From Flagellimonas sp. CMM7 (GTDB taxonomy: Bacteria > Bacteroidota > Bacteroidia > Flavobacteriales > Flavobacteriaceae), in NCBI RefSeq assembly GCF_021390195.1, contig NZ_CP090003.1, positions 3,121,501 through 3,185,500 of the forward strand: DNA of 64,000 nt, given 5' to 3'. A program made the translations under genes and the position numbers. Each line of letters opens with the position of its first letter. Positions within the stretch are counted from its first letter, which is position 1. The notes under the pieces were generated by a model that did not search any database, was not told the origin of the DNA, and saw only the letters and a program-made list of their open reading frames with translations. This document shows positions 9,106 through 18,499 of the stretch, one piece after another.

Positions 9106-10775
9106 ATGAACATTATACGAAATAAAATGGTCAGAAAAAACACACTCCTTCTTTCTTTGATATTGCTAGGAACAATAATGTTCAGTGGGTGTAAAAATAA
9201 TAGCGAAAATAAAACTAGTATTATTCTTGAGAAAGCATTAAGTGCGGTTGGGGGGCGGGATGCTCTGTTGTCACTCAATAGGTTTCAAATTTCCACAATA
9301 GGATCTTCTTATGCATCCTTTATGGGTTTAGCCCCAGATCACGTCAAAGAAACGAGTACTTATAGTAAAAAATACACGGTACAAATTGATAATGGGGCAA
9401 TAAGAACCGATGCTATCCGAAAATTTACTTATGTCCCGGAACATGGATTTCCAGAGCAGCGTTATAGGGTAGTTACCAAAAAAGGAACGGGGCAACTTCT
9501 GATGGAGCCCACCCACTTGGACTACCTGGTGGAGCTTTGCCTTCTGAAACCGTAGCAAGTATGGAAAAAATAATGACCCTCATGAACCCTCAGTTTCTTT
9601 TGAGAGAAGTCCTCAAGAATGAGAGAACAATTACATTTTCCGAAACAGTCAGGGAAAAAGATACTATTTACGATGTTTTAATTATAAGCGACGACGTGTC
9701 TCCTATAAAGCTTTATATAAATAACAAGAATGGAACCATTTCCAAACTCGAAACCAAAACGAACCATATGATTCTTCGTGATATCGTATTGCGTGCAACT
9801 TATAAGAACTGGAAGAAAGCGGAATCTGTACGGTTTCCAATGCAGGTAGATATAGCCGTTTCTGGGAATAAGTTGTTACACCAGTTGCATGAATCTGTTG
9901 TGGAAAATCCCGAGCTGGAAGAAGGTTATTTTGCTTTTCCTAAAAAAGTTGATGGGCTTACAAAGGATTCAACAGCCTATAATAAAGGATTAAGAACACA
10001 CCATATTCATGACGAATTTTTTGAAATCGCTGGACTATATTATATTGAGGAAGTCTCTTTGGAGGCAACCAAATTAGCTTCTGGAATATATGAAGTTAGA
10101 GACAATTCTTCAAATCATTTAGGTGGGATGATTGTTGAATATGAAAAAGGTGTGGTAGTGATAGAAGCGCACACATCTGAGGATGTATCCAAAGAGCTTT
10201 TAAAAATCGTGCAGAAAAACTTTCCGGACAAGGCCATTACACATCTCATCCAGAGCCATCATCATGTTGACCATGCTTCTGGGGTTCGCGCTGTTGTTTC
10301 ATTAGGCTCGGAATTAATTATAGGGAAAGGTACCGGTGATTGGTGGGAGAATGTTTTGAAAGCAGAATCAACTATCCGACCAGATGAGATGTCTAGCTCA
10401 TCGGTTTCCCCAACAGTTACCGAAGTTGATTATAACGATAAATGGACATTGTCGGATGGTAACGTATATATTACCGTTTATCATGTTTCGGATAATCCCC
10501 ATGCTTCGGATATGCTCATTACCAAAGTCGAAAAGGACAATCAAATTTTTCTTTACGAAGCGGATTTATACAATGCGGGGTTCGGCTTTACCATGGCATA
10601 TGGAGGCCCAGAATCTTTGTTTAAAGCGTTGAGAAAATTTGAACTTATTGATAGTGATTGCAAATCTCAGCAACCATTTACGATTATACCTGGTCATGGA
10701 AAACCTGTTACAATAGGGCAAGCTATTTCAGAACTTGGTCAATTGGGTATTGCAATAGATTGTGGAACTGAGTAA
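9106..10775 (+). pseudogene. metallo-beta-lactamase-fold lipoprotein, split by a one-base frameshift
   Basis: Two overlapping frames together encode one protein of about 555 aa. The first frame begins with an SPII signal (lipobox FSGC) and reads well to about 9488. From about 9493 the sense continues in another frame, reading ATSDGAHPLGLPGGALPSE before the first apparent start of the second part. A missing G in the GGGG run at 9489-9492 explains it. The second part carries the metal-binding motif HHHVDHASG (around 10257), a second His in DNPHASD, the Asp in YEADLYNAG and IPGHGKP near the end, so the active site itself is intact. Start chosen at ATG 9106 because the TTG at 9076 adds a polar tail before the signal. 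The lesion may be real or a sequencing error. Hydrolase substrate unknown. Confidence 0.78.
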
Positions 10776-11087
10776 AGGCGAAATGTAATTGTTTTCCGCG
10801 ATCTACTCCTGATGCCTAATAAAGCAAAAAAATTAAATAAGATAGTATCTGCCGAGGATATATTGATATAAGGTTCAATTTCAAATGTAGGCAGTCAAAA
10901 TAGACATATTTGAGTGGGCTGTAAACCCAGGGAGGCAAGTCCATTGATATAGAAAAAATATAAACAAAAGTAAAATGTGCGTTGTCTCAACGAAGATGCT
11001 TTAGGTTGAAATTGATTATACCAAAGATGGTCAGTTTGGTTTAGCAAAGGAAGTTCAAAAAGGGCAACAGATTAAATTTATTTATAA
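10776..11087. other. gene-poor stretch with a possible gene remnant
   Basis: No intact gene is visible in these 312 bp. The last 85 bp, ending in a TGA that overlaps the start of the cyclase gene, read as a clean protein-like tail (VEIDYTKDGQFGLAKE and on to QIKFIYK) with a stop just upstream in the same frame. This looks like the C-terminal scrap of a lost gene, though its family is not recognised. The rest is broken by stops in all frames. A promoter for the cyclase would have to lie here; I see no convincing -33/-7 pair. Confidence 0.4.
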
Positions 11088-12308
11088 ATGATAGCACCAG
11101 AGATTCCGAAGAATGAAGAAGAAAGAATAGAAGATTTAATCTCTTTAAACTTATCGGATTCCGAAAAAAAAGAACAGCTTGATGGAATTGTGTCCATATT
11201 GTCTAAAAGTATAAGAGTACCCATCGCATATATTTCGTCAATAGAGACTGACAAGCAAAACATTCATGCTTCTTGCGGATTGAACTTCAATTCGTCAGAT
11301 AGGTCATCTTCATTTTGCGGCCATACTATTTTACAGAATGAGCTATTAGTAATTGAGGACACCCATAAAGATGAAAGGTTTTTTGATAATCCAATGGTCG
11401 TCAACGAGCCTAAAATAAGATTTTATGCAGGGTATCCCTTATCTACCCAAATAGGCAAGAATATTGGCTCTTTATGTATTTCAGACACTGTTCCTAGAAA
11501 ACTTGCGGAAGATGAGTTAAGCATTTTTAAAATGATTGGCAAACTATTGAACGATATGATTCGGCTGAATAAAATGGCGAGCCTCCAAAAGGAAATTCAT
11601 GAATCTAAGAAGAAATTGGAAGTTTTAAACGGAGAATTGTATGAGTCCAATCGATTTCATACAGAGCTTTTTGGGCAGTATATGAGTCCTTCGCTATTAG
11701 AAAAAGTACTTCAGAATAAAAAGGAAACTCAACTGGGTGGAGAAGAAAGAGACGTAACGGTATTGATAAGTGATTTAAGGGGTTTTTCTCCTCTATCTGA
11801 ACAGTATAATGCACAAACAATTGTCCAAATACTTAATATTTACTTTGAAGAAATGATAGATGTTATTCACAAACATGATGGATATATCAATGAGATTCTT
11901 GGCGATGGAATATTAGTGGTTTTTGGAGCTATCAAGAATGTTGACAATTCTGCACTTAAAGCGGTAGAATGTGCACGAGAAATGCAAAGGGGTCTAAAAA
12001 AAGTAAATGGTAAGTTAAAAATTAAAGGGCTTCCCGCATTAGAAATGGGTGTGGGCATAAATAGCGGAAACTTAGTAGTAGGAAACATTGGATCTAAACG
12101 CAGAATGAAATATGGTGTCGTAGGTGAAAATATAAACATTGCTGCAAGAATAGAATCATTAACTGTACCTGGCCAAGTTTTAATATCCGAAACGCTCTAT
12201 AAACTAATTGCAGATAAAGTGAAACCAATTGGAAATATAAGAACCAAGATGAAAGGATTTAAAGAACCAATAATGATTTATGATGTTTCTGAAGACATCG
12301 AAAAGTAA
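11088..12308 (+). CDS. GAF domain-class III nucleotide cyclase
   Basis: Residues about 20-165 form a GAF sensor domain, followed by a helical linker (about 165-205) and a class III cyclase domain (about 220-395). The two metal Asp residues are D229 (LISDLRGF) and D273 (EILGDG). The transition-state pair N350 and R354 (INIAARIE) is present. At the two base-selecting positions it has E269, where adenylyl cyclases have Lys, and G343 (KYGVVG), where they have Thr or Asp. A Glu there is the guanylyl cyclase state. The product could therefore be cGMP, but this is inference and other bases cannot be excluded. No membrane segment, so cytosolic. The gene lies upstream of an HD-PycTM-like protein, separated by one large gene. 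Confidence 0.88.
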   Translation: MIAPEIPKNEEERIEDLISLNLSDSEKKEQLDGIVSILSKSIRVPIAYISSIETDKQNIHASCGLNFNSSDRSSSFCGHTILQNELLVIEDTHKDERFFDNPMVVNEPKIRFYAGYPLSTQIGKNIGSLCISDTVPRKLAEDELSIFKMIGKLLNDMIRLNKMASLQKEIHESKKKLEVLNGELYESNRFHTELFGQYMSPSLLEKVLQNKKETQLGGEERDVTVLISDLRGFSPLSEQYNAQTIVQILNIYFEEMIDVIHKHDGYINEILGDGILVVFGAIKNVDNSALKAVECAREMQRGLKKVNGKLKIKGLPALEMGVGINSGNLVVGNIGSKRRMKYGVVGENINIAARIESLTVPGQVLISETLYKLIADKVKPIGNIRTKMKGFKEPIMIYDVSEDIEK

Positions 12309-12496
12309 ATTGGGTACGCTCTATTAAGTAACCATACCAGATTTTTTAATGGAGATTAACCTCGGAAATTAATTGAAAATAGAAGATGCGGCCATACTAT
12401 ATGTAATATGAGGCAAAACTTAAAAATTCACTAATAAGAGGTTGGTTCTAATACCGCTCTAAAAAATTTAAATACCAAACAAGCCATAATAAAAAA

Positions 12497-15400
12497 ATGA
12501 ATCAACAAAAGAAATGCCTTAAATTTTTCCTTCTACTATTTGTAGTTTTTAGCCATGCCCAAGAAATTGAAAAGTCTATTTTCATAACAGCGAATACATG
12601 GGACACTTCCAATACGGCAGTGCTTGCTCAAATCGCCAGCGATGCAGAGAAAATTGAAAATCATATGCTCTTGGTACTGGGGAATGCAGCGCCGAAAAAT
12701 GAAATTAAAAATTCAATTGAAAGACAGCTCAAACTAATCGAGAGTTTTGAAGATAACGTGATTTTTATACCAGGAAGCCAAGAGTGGTCAAAACATGGGT
12801 TTAATGGTGTAGAAGGTGTCGAAAAGTATATTCAAAAAACTAGTCAGGCCAAATTTTATCCAGGTAATAATGAGCCTATCAAAAGTCGTGATTTGAGCGA
12901 AAATATTGTATTGATTACTGTAGACTCTCAATGGTTTTTAGAGGATTGGAACAAACACATCTATATCAACGACGATTCAGAAATAAAGAACAGAACCCTA
13001 TTCTTTTTGGAGTTTGAAAACCAAATAAAAAAGGCCCAAGGTAAAATAAAGATAGTTGCGATACATCACCCTATTCTAACCAAGACAAGGCAGAACTTCA
13101 TTGCGAAAACAGGTGGGACCTCCGTCCAAGATTTTGAAAATAAGCAATTTCGTAAGCTTAGAAATAGGTTAAAGACCGTTGCTCAAAAAACTGAAAATGT
13201 CATTTTTGTTTCCGGTAATGATAGAAACCTTCAATATCTTAATCAGAAAGTGACACAAATAATCAGTGGAGCAGCCGGTAAAACTGAAAAAGTGAAGAAA
13301 GCCGATGAAGGTAACTTTACTTCTTCCAAAAATGGTTATTCTAGGTTGGATATCGATACAGATGGAAATGCGACGGTATATTTTTTTGCTACAAAAGACG
13401 GAGTGTCCAATACGATTTTTCAGAAAACCATTTTTAAAGGTGATAAAAAAAATGAGAAAATCAATTATGAATTGAAGGATACTTTTCCAAAAACCAAGTT
13501 GGCCTCGATTTATACCAAAGATGCAACTAATAAGAATGGGTTTTATAGGATGTTATGGGGAAATCATTATCGAGAATTTTACGGTAAGGATGTAAACGCT
13601 CAAGTAGTTTTGCTGGATACGCTTATGGGAGGTGTTTCGCCTTTAAAACGCGGAGGGGGTCAACAATCGAAATCATTACGATTGGAAGATAAAAATGGGA
13701 AACAGTTTGTAATGAGAGCCTTAAAAAAGAGCACTACTAGGTTTCTACAGGCCAATGCTTTCCAAGAAGTTTATATTGGAAATGCCTTGGACGGGACTGT
13801 TATCGATAAAATTTTGTTTGATTTTTATACTACCTCGCACCCATATACCCCATTTGCAATAGGTGGTTTGTCAGATGCGGTCGATGTTGCACACACCAAT
13901 CCAAAGTTATTTTACGTTCCAAAACAAGAAGCTTTAGGTGTTTTTAATGATGAATTTGGGGATGAACTTTATATGATTGAAGAACATGTTGGGAAAACTC
14001 AAATAGAAACAAAAAGTTTTGGCAAACCTGATAAGATTCTGAGCACAGCAGATATTTTACAAAAAATCCATAAATCGGGAAAAACGATAGTGGACGAGCC
14101 TTCGTATATCAGGGCAAGAATATTTGATATGTTATTAGGGGACTGGGATAGACATGAAGATCAATGGCGTTGGGGCGAATACAAAAATAATGACGGTACC
14201 AAATATTACAAACCAATCCCCCGAGATAGAGACCAGGCGTTTTCTAGGTATGATGGCGTCTTAATTTCAGTTTTAACTAGAATCATTCCAGGACTTCGTA
14301 AAATGCAGACTTTTGGAGATGATTTAAGGAGTGTGAAATGGTTTGCCTCCTCACCATACCATTTGGATATCACACTTATCAATAGCTCTGATTGGGCAGA
14401 ATGGGAAAAACAAACAAAATACATCCAAGGAAACATTACTGATAGTATAATTGAAAAAGCTTTTGAGGCCATTCCAAATGAAATAAGGGGAGAAACTATT
14501 GAGGACATTAAATCGAAGTTGAAGGGAAGACGTGGAAACCTATTAAAAATCACAAAGGAATATTATGATTACCTAAATAGATTTGAAGTGGTAACCGGTA
14601 CTCAAAAAGATGACCAATTCAAAATTACTAGGCTTCCCGATGGGAAGACCTCAATACAAATCCAAAGGAAAGACCTGGCCATACTCAAAAGAACATTCTC
14701 ACAAGATATAACCAAAGAAATCTGGATTTATGGCCTAGATGGCAATGATACATTTACCGTTGAAGGAAAGGGGGACAAATTGATAAAGTTGAAAATAATA
14801 GGCGGAAAGAAAAACGACACCTATAATTTCATCAATACAGAAAAAGTGAAGTTGTATGATTATAAAAGCAAGAACAATACTATTGTAAACAAACGCTCAA
14901 AAAAATGGCTTGTTGATGATTACAACATTAATAATTATGACCACCGAAAGGTCAAATACAACTTTGATCAAACAGTACCTATAATTGCTGTTAACCCAGA
15001 TGACGGTCTTCGAATAGGTGTTTTGACCAATCATGTTTTTCATGGATTGCAGCGCAATCCATTTACTCAAAGACATACATTAGGTGCATCTTATTACACG
15101 AGTACTTCTGGAGTCAATCTAATCTATAAAGGGGAGTTTTCAAACATTTTTCATAAGTGGAACTTTGGCTTAGAAGGGCTCTATAACAGCCCCTCTTATG
15201 CATCCAATTTTTTCGGTTTTGGAAATGAAACTATATATGATAAAGATTTGGTGGATTTTGATTTCAATCGGGTGCGAATTAAAAGGTGGAACGCTGCAAT
15301 TTCTCTTATTCACAGGGGAAGGGACGGAGGCGCATTTCAAATTAAGTCATTGATCGAATATTTTGATGTCGAGAATACAGAACAACGTTTTATAGGTAGC

Positions 15401-16006
15401 TTTCCCGAAAGCGATTCCGTTTTTGAAGAGCAAACCTATGCTGGTGCAGAAGCAACGTACAAATTTGAAAATAAGGACAACAAAGGCTTCCCAACTTTAG
15501 GATTGGATTTTGATTTTACTTTAGGATATAAGACCAGTGTTGGAAACATGACGGTTAAAAATAGTTTTGGCTACCTACTCCCGGAAATCGCCCTTAATCA
15601 TAGGCTGACAAAAAGAGGTTCTGTAATTCTGGCTACTAAAATTGGCAGCAAAATTATCCTGGGGGATAATTTTGAGTTTTACCATGCTGCCCAACTGGGT
15701 GGTGACAATGGTCTTAGAGGGTTTAGAAATAATCGTTTTACCGGTAAAAGGTCATTTTATCAGAATATAGATTTAAGAATACCTCTTGGGGGAACGAGAA
15801 CAAGTATTATTCCGATTCGATTCGGCGTTACGGGTAGTTTTGATTATGGCAGAGTCTGGATAGATAATGATACTTCTGGCTTATGGCATAATAATGTAGG
15901 AGGTGCCCTTTGGGTAAGTGGTGTAGGTGCAATAACTGCCAATATTGCTTATTACAATAGCTCAGATGGTGGTCGAATGCTCTTTGTCCTAGGGTTAGCA
16001 TTCTAA
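12497..16006 (+). CDS. large envelope protein: phosphoesterase-like, kinase-like module, Omp85-type barrel
   Basis: A signal peptide ends near HAQ (residue about 22). Residues 25-300 follow the plan of the calcineurin-like phosphoesterases that precede barrels in many Bacteroidetes, but the metal ligands are replaced: GD by GN (LGNAAP), GNHDW by GSQEW, GHxH by GNDRN; only the HHP remains. Residues about 385-600 show kinase-like features: K in FVMRALKK (about 405), GDWDRHEDQ (548-556), IPRDRDQAF (574-582), similar to catalytic and metal-binding loops of CotH/Fam20/PI-kinase-like folds. Residues about 840-1169 form a BamA/TamA-like barrel with GGDNGLRGFR. It therefore probably sits in the outer membrane with its N-terminal domains in the periplasm or outside. 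Phosphoesterase activity is unlikely; kinase activity is a hypothesis. Confidence 0.8.
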   Translation: MNQQKKCLKFFLLLFVVFSHAQEIEKSIFITANTWDTSNTAVLAQIASDAEKIENHMLLVLGNAAPKNEIKNSIERQLKLIESFEDNVIFIPGSQEWSKHGFNGVEGVEKYIQKTSQAKFYPGNNEPIKSRDLSENIVLITVDSQWFLEDWNKHIYINDDSEIKNRTLFFLEFENQIKKAQGKIKIVAIHHPILTKTRQNFIAKTGGTSVQDFENKQFRKLRNRLKTVAQKTENVIFVSGNDRNLQYLNQKVTQIISGAAGKTEKVKKADEGNFTSSKNGYSRLDIDTDGNATVYFFATKDGVSNTIFQKTIFKGDKKNEKINYELKDTFPKTKLASIYTKDATNKNGFYRMLWGNHYREFYGKDVNAQVVLLDTLMGGVSPLKRGGGQQSKSLRLEDKNGKQFVMRALKKSTTRFLQANAFQEVYIGNALDGTVIDKILFDFYTTSHPYTPFAIGGLSDAVDVAHTNPKLFYVPKQEALGVFNDEFGDELYMIEEHVGKTQIETKSFGKPDKILSTADILQKIHKSGKTIVDEPSYIRARIFDMLLGDWDRHEDQWRWGEYKNNDGTKYYKPIPRDRDQAFSRYDGVLISVLTRIIPGLRKMQTFGDDLRSVKWFASSPYHLDITLINSSDWAEWEKQTKYIQGNITDSIIEKAFEAIPNEIRGETIEDIKSKLKGRRGNLLKITKEYYDYLNRFEVVTGTQKDDQFKITRLPDGKTSIQIQRKDLAILKRTFSQDITKEIWIYGLDGNDTFTVEGKGDKLIKLKIIGGKKNDTYNFINTEKVKLYDYKSKNNTIVNKRSKKWLVDDYNINNYDHRKVKYNFDQTVPIIAVNPDDGLRIGVLTNHVFHGLQRNPFTQRHTLGASYYTSTSGVNLIYKGEFSNIFHKWNFGLEGLYNSPSYASNFFGFGNETIYDKDLVDFDFNRVRIKRWNAAISLIHRGRDGGAFQIKSLIEYFDVENTEQRFIGSFPESDSVFEEQTYAGAEATYKFENKDNKGFPTLGLDFDFTLGYKTSVGNMTVKNSFGYLLPEIALNHRLTKRGSVILATKIGSKIILGDNFEFYHAAQLGGDNGLRGFRNNRFTGKRSFYQNIDLRIPLGGTRTSIIPIRFGVTGSFDYGRVWIDNDTSGLWHNNVGGALWVSGVGAITANIAYYNSSDGGRMLFVLGLAF

Positions 16007-16076
16007 GTGGAAAGACAAAATCACTTTTGCTTAAAGTAACCACTAATAGCACTAAATTATTAAACAACAAAAATCT

Positions 16077-17222
16077 ATGGAAACCTTACTTGCCAAATCT
16101 GAACAATTTGTATTTAACCTTTTTAACGATAGTAACAATAAATATCTTTTTCATAATTACAATCACACGTTACAACTTGTAGATTTTTGCGATGTATTAA
16201 CAGCGGAAGAAGGTTTTTCTGAAATAGAATTGGAGCAACTTAAATTAGCCGCATACTTTCACGATGTTGGTTATACCGTTAGTCCTGAAAACCATGAAGA
16301 ACTTAGTACAAAAATCTGCGAAGATTTTTTAAAGAAAAACGAATACCCTATTGATGGCATAAAGAAAATTAAGACGTTGATTTTAGCAACAAAAATTGAA
16401 AGTGAGCCAAAAACACTTTCAGAACAGATTATAAAAGATGCGGATTATGGTCATTTTATCCGAAAGAATTTTCTAGAATATTCTGATTTGCTAAGACGTG
16501 AAAGAAGTCAAATCGCAAATACAGAAATATCAATGTCAGATTGGTTGGAGGGGAATATTTCTTTTTTTAATTCCCATAAATTCTATTCTCCATACGCAAA
16601 AAAGAATTGGCAAGCTTTAAAAGAGCAGAATCTATTCAAAGTATTGAAAGAAAAAGATAAAATCAACAGAAAAGAAACTAATGACGAAAAACCCGAAAAA
16701 GGAATTGAAACAGCCTTTAGAGTTGCCCTAAAGAATCACATGAAATTAAGCGATATTGCAGATGCAAAAGCTAACATCTTACTATCAGTAAATGCCATTA
16801 TCATATCTGTAGCCCTTTCAGTCTTGGTTCCAAAATTGGACAATCCTTCAAATGGATATCTCATATTTCCAACGGTAGTTCTTGTAAGCTCAAGCATTGT
16901 GGCGATTATTTTTTCCATTCTTTCTACTCGGCCTAAAGTTACTGAGGGTACATTTACTAGGGAAGATATTAATAAAAGAAAAGTAAATCTCTTATTCTTT
17001 GGTAATTTTCATCACGTTTCTTTGGATGATTTTAAATGGGGAATGAACGAGATGATGAACGATAAGAAATACCTCTATGATTCAATGATAACAGATTTGT
17101 ATTTTTTAGGTAAAGTACTTTATAAAAAATATTACCTATTGCGTATTACCTATAACATTTTTCTATTCGGTTTGTTGATTTCTGTTTCCTCATTTGCTTA
17201 CATGCTTAAAACCGCCGTTTAA
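16077..17222 (+). CDS. HD-domain phosphohydrolase fused to DUF5706/PycTM-like membrane effector
   Basis: Residues about 15-190 are an HD domain: an early His in HNYNHTLQL, the HD pair in YFHDVGY (about 63-66) and a distal Asp in KDADYGHF (about 122). From about 215 to the end the sequence has the DUF5706 pattern, the membrane domain of Pycsar effectors: KLSDIADAKAN, two TM helices (about 231-280), a soluble stretch with STRPKV and FFGNFHHVS, and a last TM helix (about 356-377). HD domains hydrolyse nucleotides or cyclic nucleotides; PycTM domains respond to cyclic pyrimidine nucleotides by damaging the membrane. HD-PycTM fusions are frequent in this phylum, and a role in phage defence is not proven for them. 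It lies 70 bp after the barrel protein. Confidence 0.83.
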   Translation: METLLAKSEQFVFNLFNDSNNKYLFHNYNHTLQLVDFCDVLTAEEGFSEIELEQLKLAAYFHDVGYTVSPENHEELSTKICEDFLKKNEYPIDGIKKIKTLILATKIESEPKTLSEQIIKDADYGHFIRKNFLEYSDLLRRERSQIANTEISMSDWLEGNISFFNSHKFYSPYAKKNWQALKEQNLFKVLKEKDKINRKETNDEKPEKGIETAFRVALKNHMKLSDIADAKANILLSVNAIIISVALSVLVPKLDNPSNGYLIFPTVVLVSSSIVAIIFSILSTRPKVTEGTFTREDINKRKVNLLFFGNFHHVSLDDFKWGMNEMMNDKKYLYDSMITDLYFLGKVLYKKYYLLRITYNIFLFGLLISVSSFAYMLKTAV

Positions 17223-17296
17223 TAACGAAAAGAAAACATTAAAAAATAAACCGATAATCCATAATTGGTTTGTGGATATTTTTATCGGTAGTTGCT

Positions 17297-17644
17297 TTGA
17301 AAAATTTTGAAAAAATAATAAATGAGCTTAACAAAGAACTGGAGGAAACAGAATTAAAATTAATTGATGTTCTTCTGGTTAGTGAAAGTTGTATTCTAAA
17401 ATGTAAGCAGGCTTTAATGCAGATGAAGTCTATATTCATTAAGCTTAAAAAGCTAAGTAATGATGATGAAATAGAGTTCTTTAAGAGTATTAAACCCAAG
17501 GTATACAGCAAACTTATTTATTACGTAAAACTATTTAATGTAGAAAGTAAAAGACCCAGAAGTAGTAACAAATCTCAGGTCAAATACTTAAATAAGCATA
17601 TAGGCAAACTTCAGGATTACTTTAATGATAATTTGGAGTTTTAT
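17297..17644 (+). pseudogene. RteC-like regulator, truncated by the IS21-type insertion
   Basis: The reading frame matches the N-terminal part of RteC, a regulator of Bacteroidetes conjugative elements: KNFEKIINELNKELEE, then FFKSIKPKVYSKLIYYVKLF and ESKRPRSSNKSQVKYLNKH, ending at LEFY. The family continues with an aromatic-Arg segment and about 100 more residues. Here the frame runs into the terminal repeat of an IS21-type element after about 116 codons and stops at 17683 inside it. The missing C-terminal part is not found on the far side of the element. A TTG at 17297 gives the best start; a TTG at 17270 would add nine residues. It points to an earlier conjugative or mobilisable element at this locus. 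Confidence 0.72.
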
Positions 17645-17735
17645 TGGATAGGGCGGCCAAAGTATACCGCCCACAGCGGATGAAAGTGAGCAGTGTAAAC
17701 GAAGTACTTAAAATCGATTCATTCGTGTGTTAAAA

Positions 17736-18467
17736 TTAATGATTATTCCTTAGTTTTTTTCTCATTGATTCCCCTTTTATGCCTATCCTATGTGCGGTAT
17801 GCACCAAGCGATCGAGGATTGCGTCCGCAATGGTCTTTTCCCCAATTATCTCATGCCATGCCTCTACGGGCAGTTGGGAAGCTATTATCGTCGATCGTTT
17901 TCCGTGCCTGTCCTCTATTATTTCCATAAAGGAGTGCCTGTTTATATTGTCCAAGGGTTTCAGGCCAAAGTCGTCCAGTATCAGCAGGTCCTGTTTTTCG
18001 AGCTTGCCTATCAGTTTTAGATATGAACCGTCGGCCTTTGATGTCTTTAGCGTGGTAAAGAGCTTTGCGGTATTGAAGTACATGACCTTGCTGCCCATCG
18101 AGCAGGCCTGATGGCCTATGGCGGAGGCCATATAGCTTTTGCCCACGCCCGTGCTCCCCGTAATGAGGATGTTCTCTTTTCTGCCGATGAACTCGCAGGA
18201 CGCAAAACGTTGCACCTGGTTCTTGTCGATGTTCCTTTCGGGAGTGTAGTTGATCGCTTCCATTACGGCACTGTACCTGAACCTGGCCGCCTTGGTCAGG
18301 CGTTCTATCTTGCGGTTCTGCCTATCGTCCCATTCGGACTGCATAAGGTAGGCCAGTAGTTCATCGTTGGTGTAATCGATGCTCTGGGACGAGAGGCTGG
18401 TGTTGAAGGCCCTAATCATTCCGTGGAGCCTTAACTGTTTCATTTGTTCCAATGTCTGTTCGTTCAT
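17736..18467 (-). CDS. istB: IS21-type helper ATPase IstB
   Basis: An AAA+ ATPase of 243 aa: Walker A GSTGVGKSY (about residues 103-111), Walker B LLILDDFGL (about 156-164), and the DnaC-like helical N-terminus of IstB. It binds ATP, assembles on target DNA and stimulates the transposase IstA. The C-terminal MRKKLRNNH tail is typical. It follows istA after 32 bp on the same strand, within the ends of the element. Length is normal for the family and no lesion is seen. Confidence 0.93.
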   Translation of the reverse strand: MNEQTLEQMKQLRLHGMIRAFNTSLSSQSIDYTNDELLAYLMQSEWDDRQNRKIERLTKAARFRYSAVMEAINYTPERNIDKNQVQRFASCEFIGRKENILITGSTGVGKSYMASAIGHQACSMGSKVMYFNTAKLFTTLKTSKADGSYLKLIGKLEKQDLLILDDFGLKPLDNINRHSFMEIIEDRHGKRSTIIASQLPVEAWHEIIGEKTIADAILDRLVHTAHRIGIKGESMRKKLRNNH

Positions 18468-18499
18468 GATGCTTGTTTTTAATTATTGTTAAGCGATTA

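Noticed and set aside
11088..17222. A complete, canonical Pycsar operon
   Set aside because: The cyclase is not adjacent to the PycTM-like gene and has a classical GAF-cyclase build; I report only a possible functional link.
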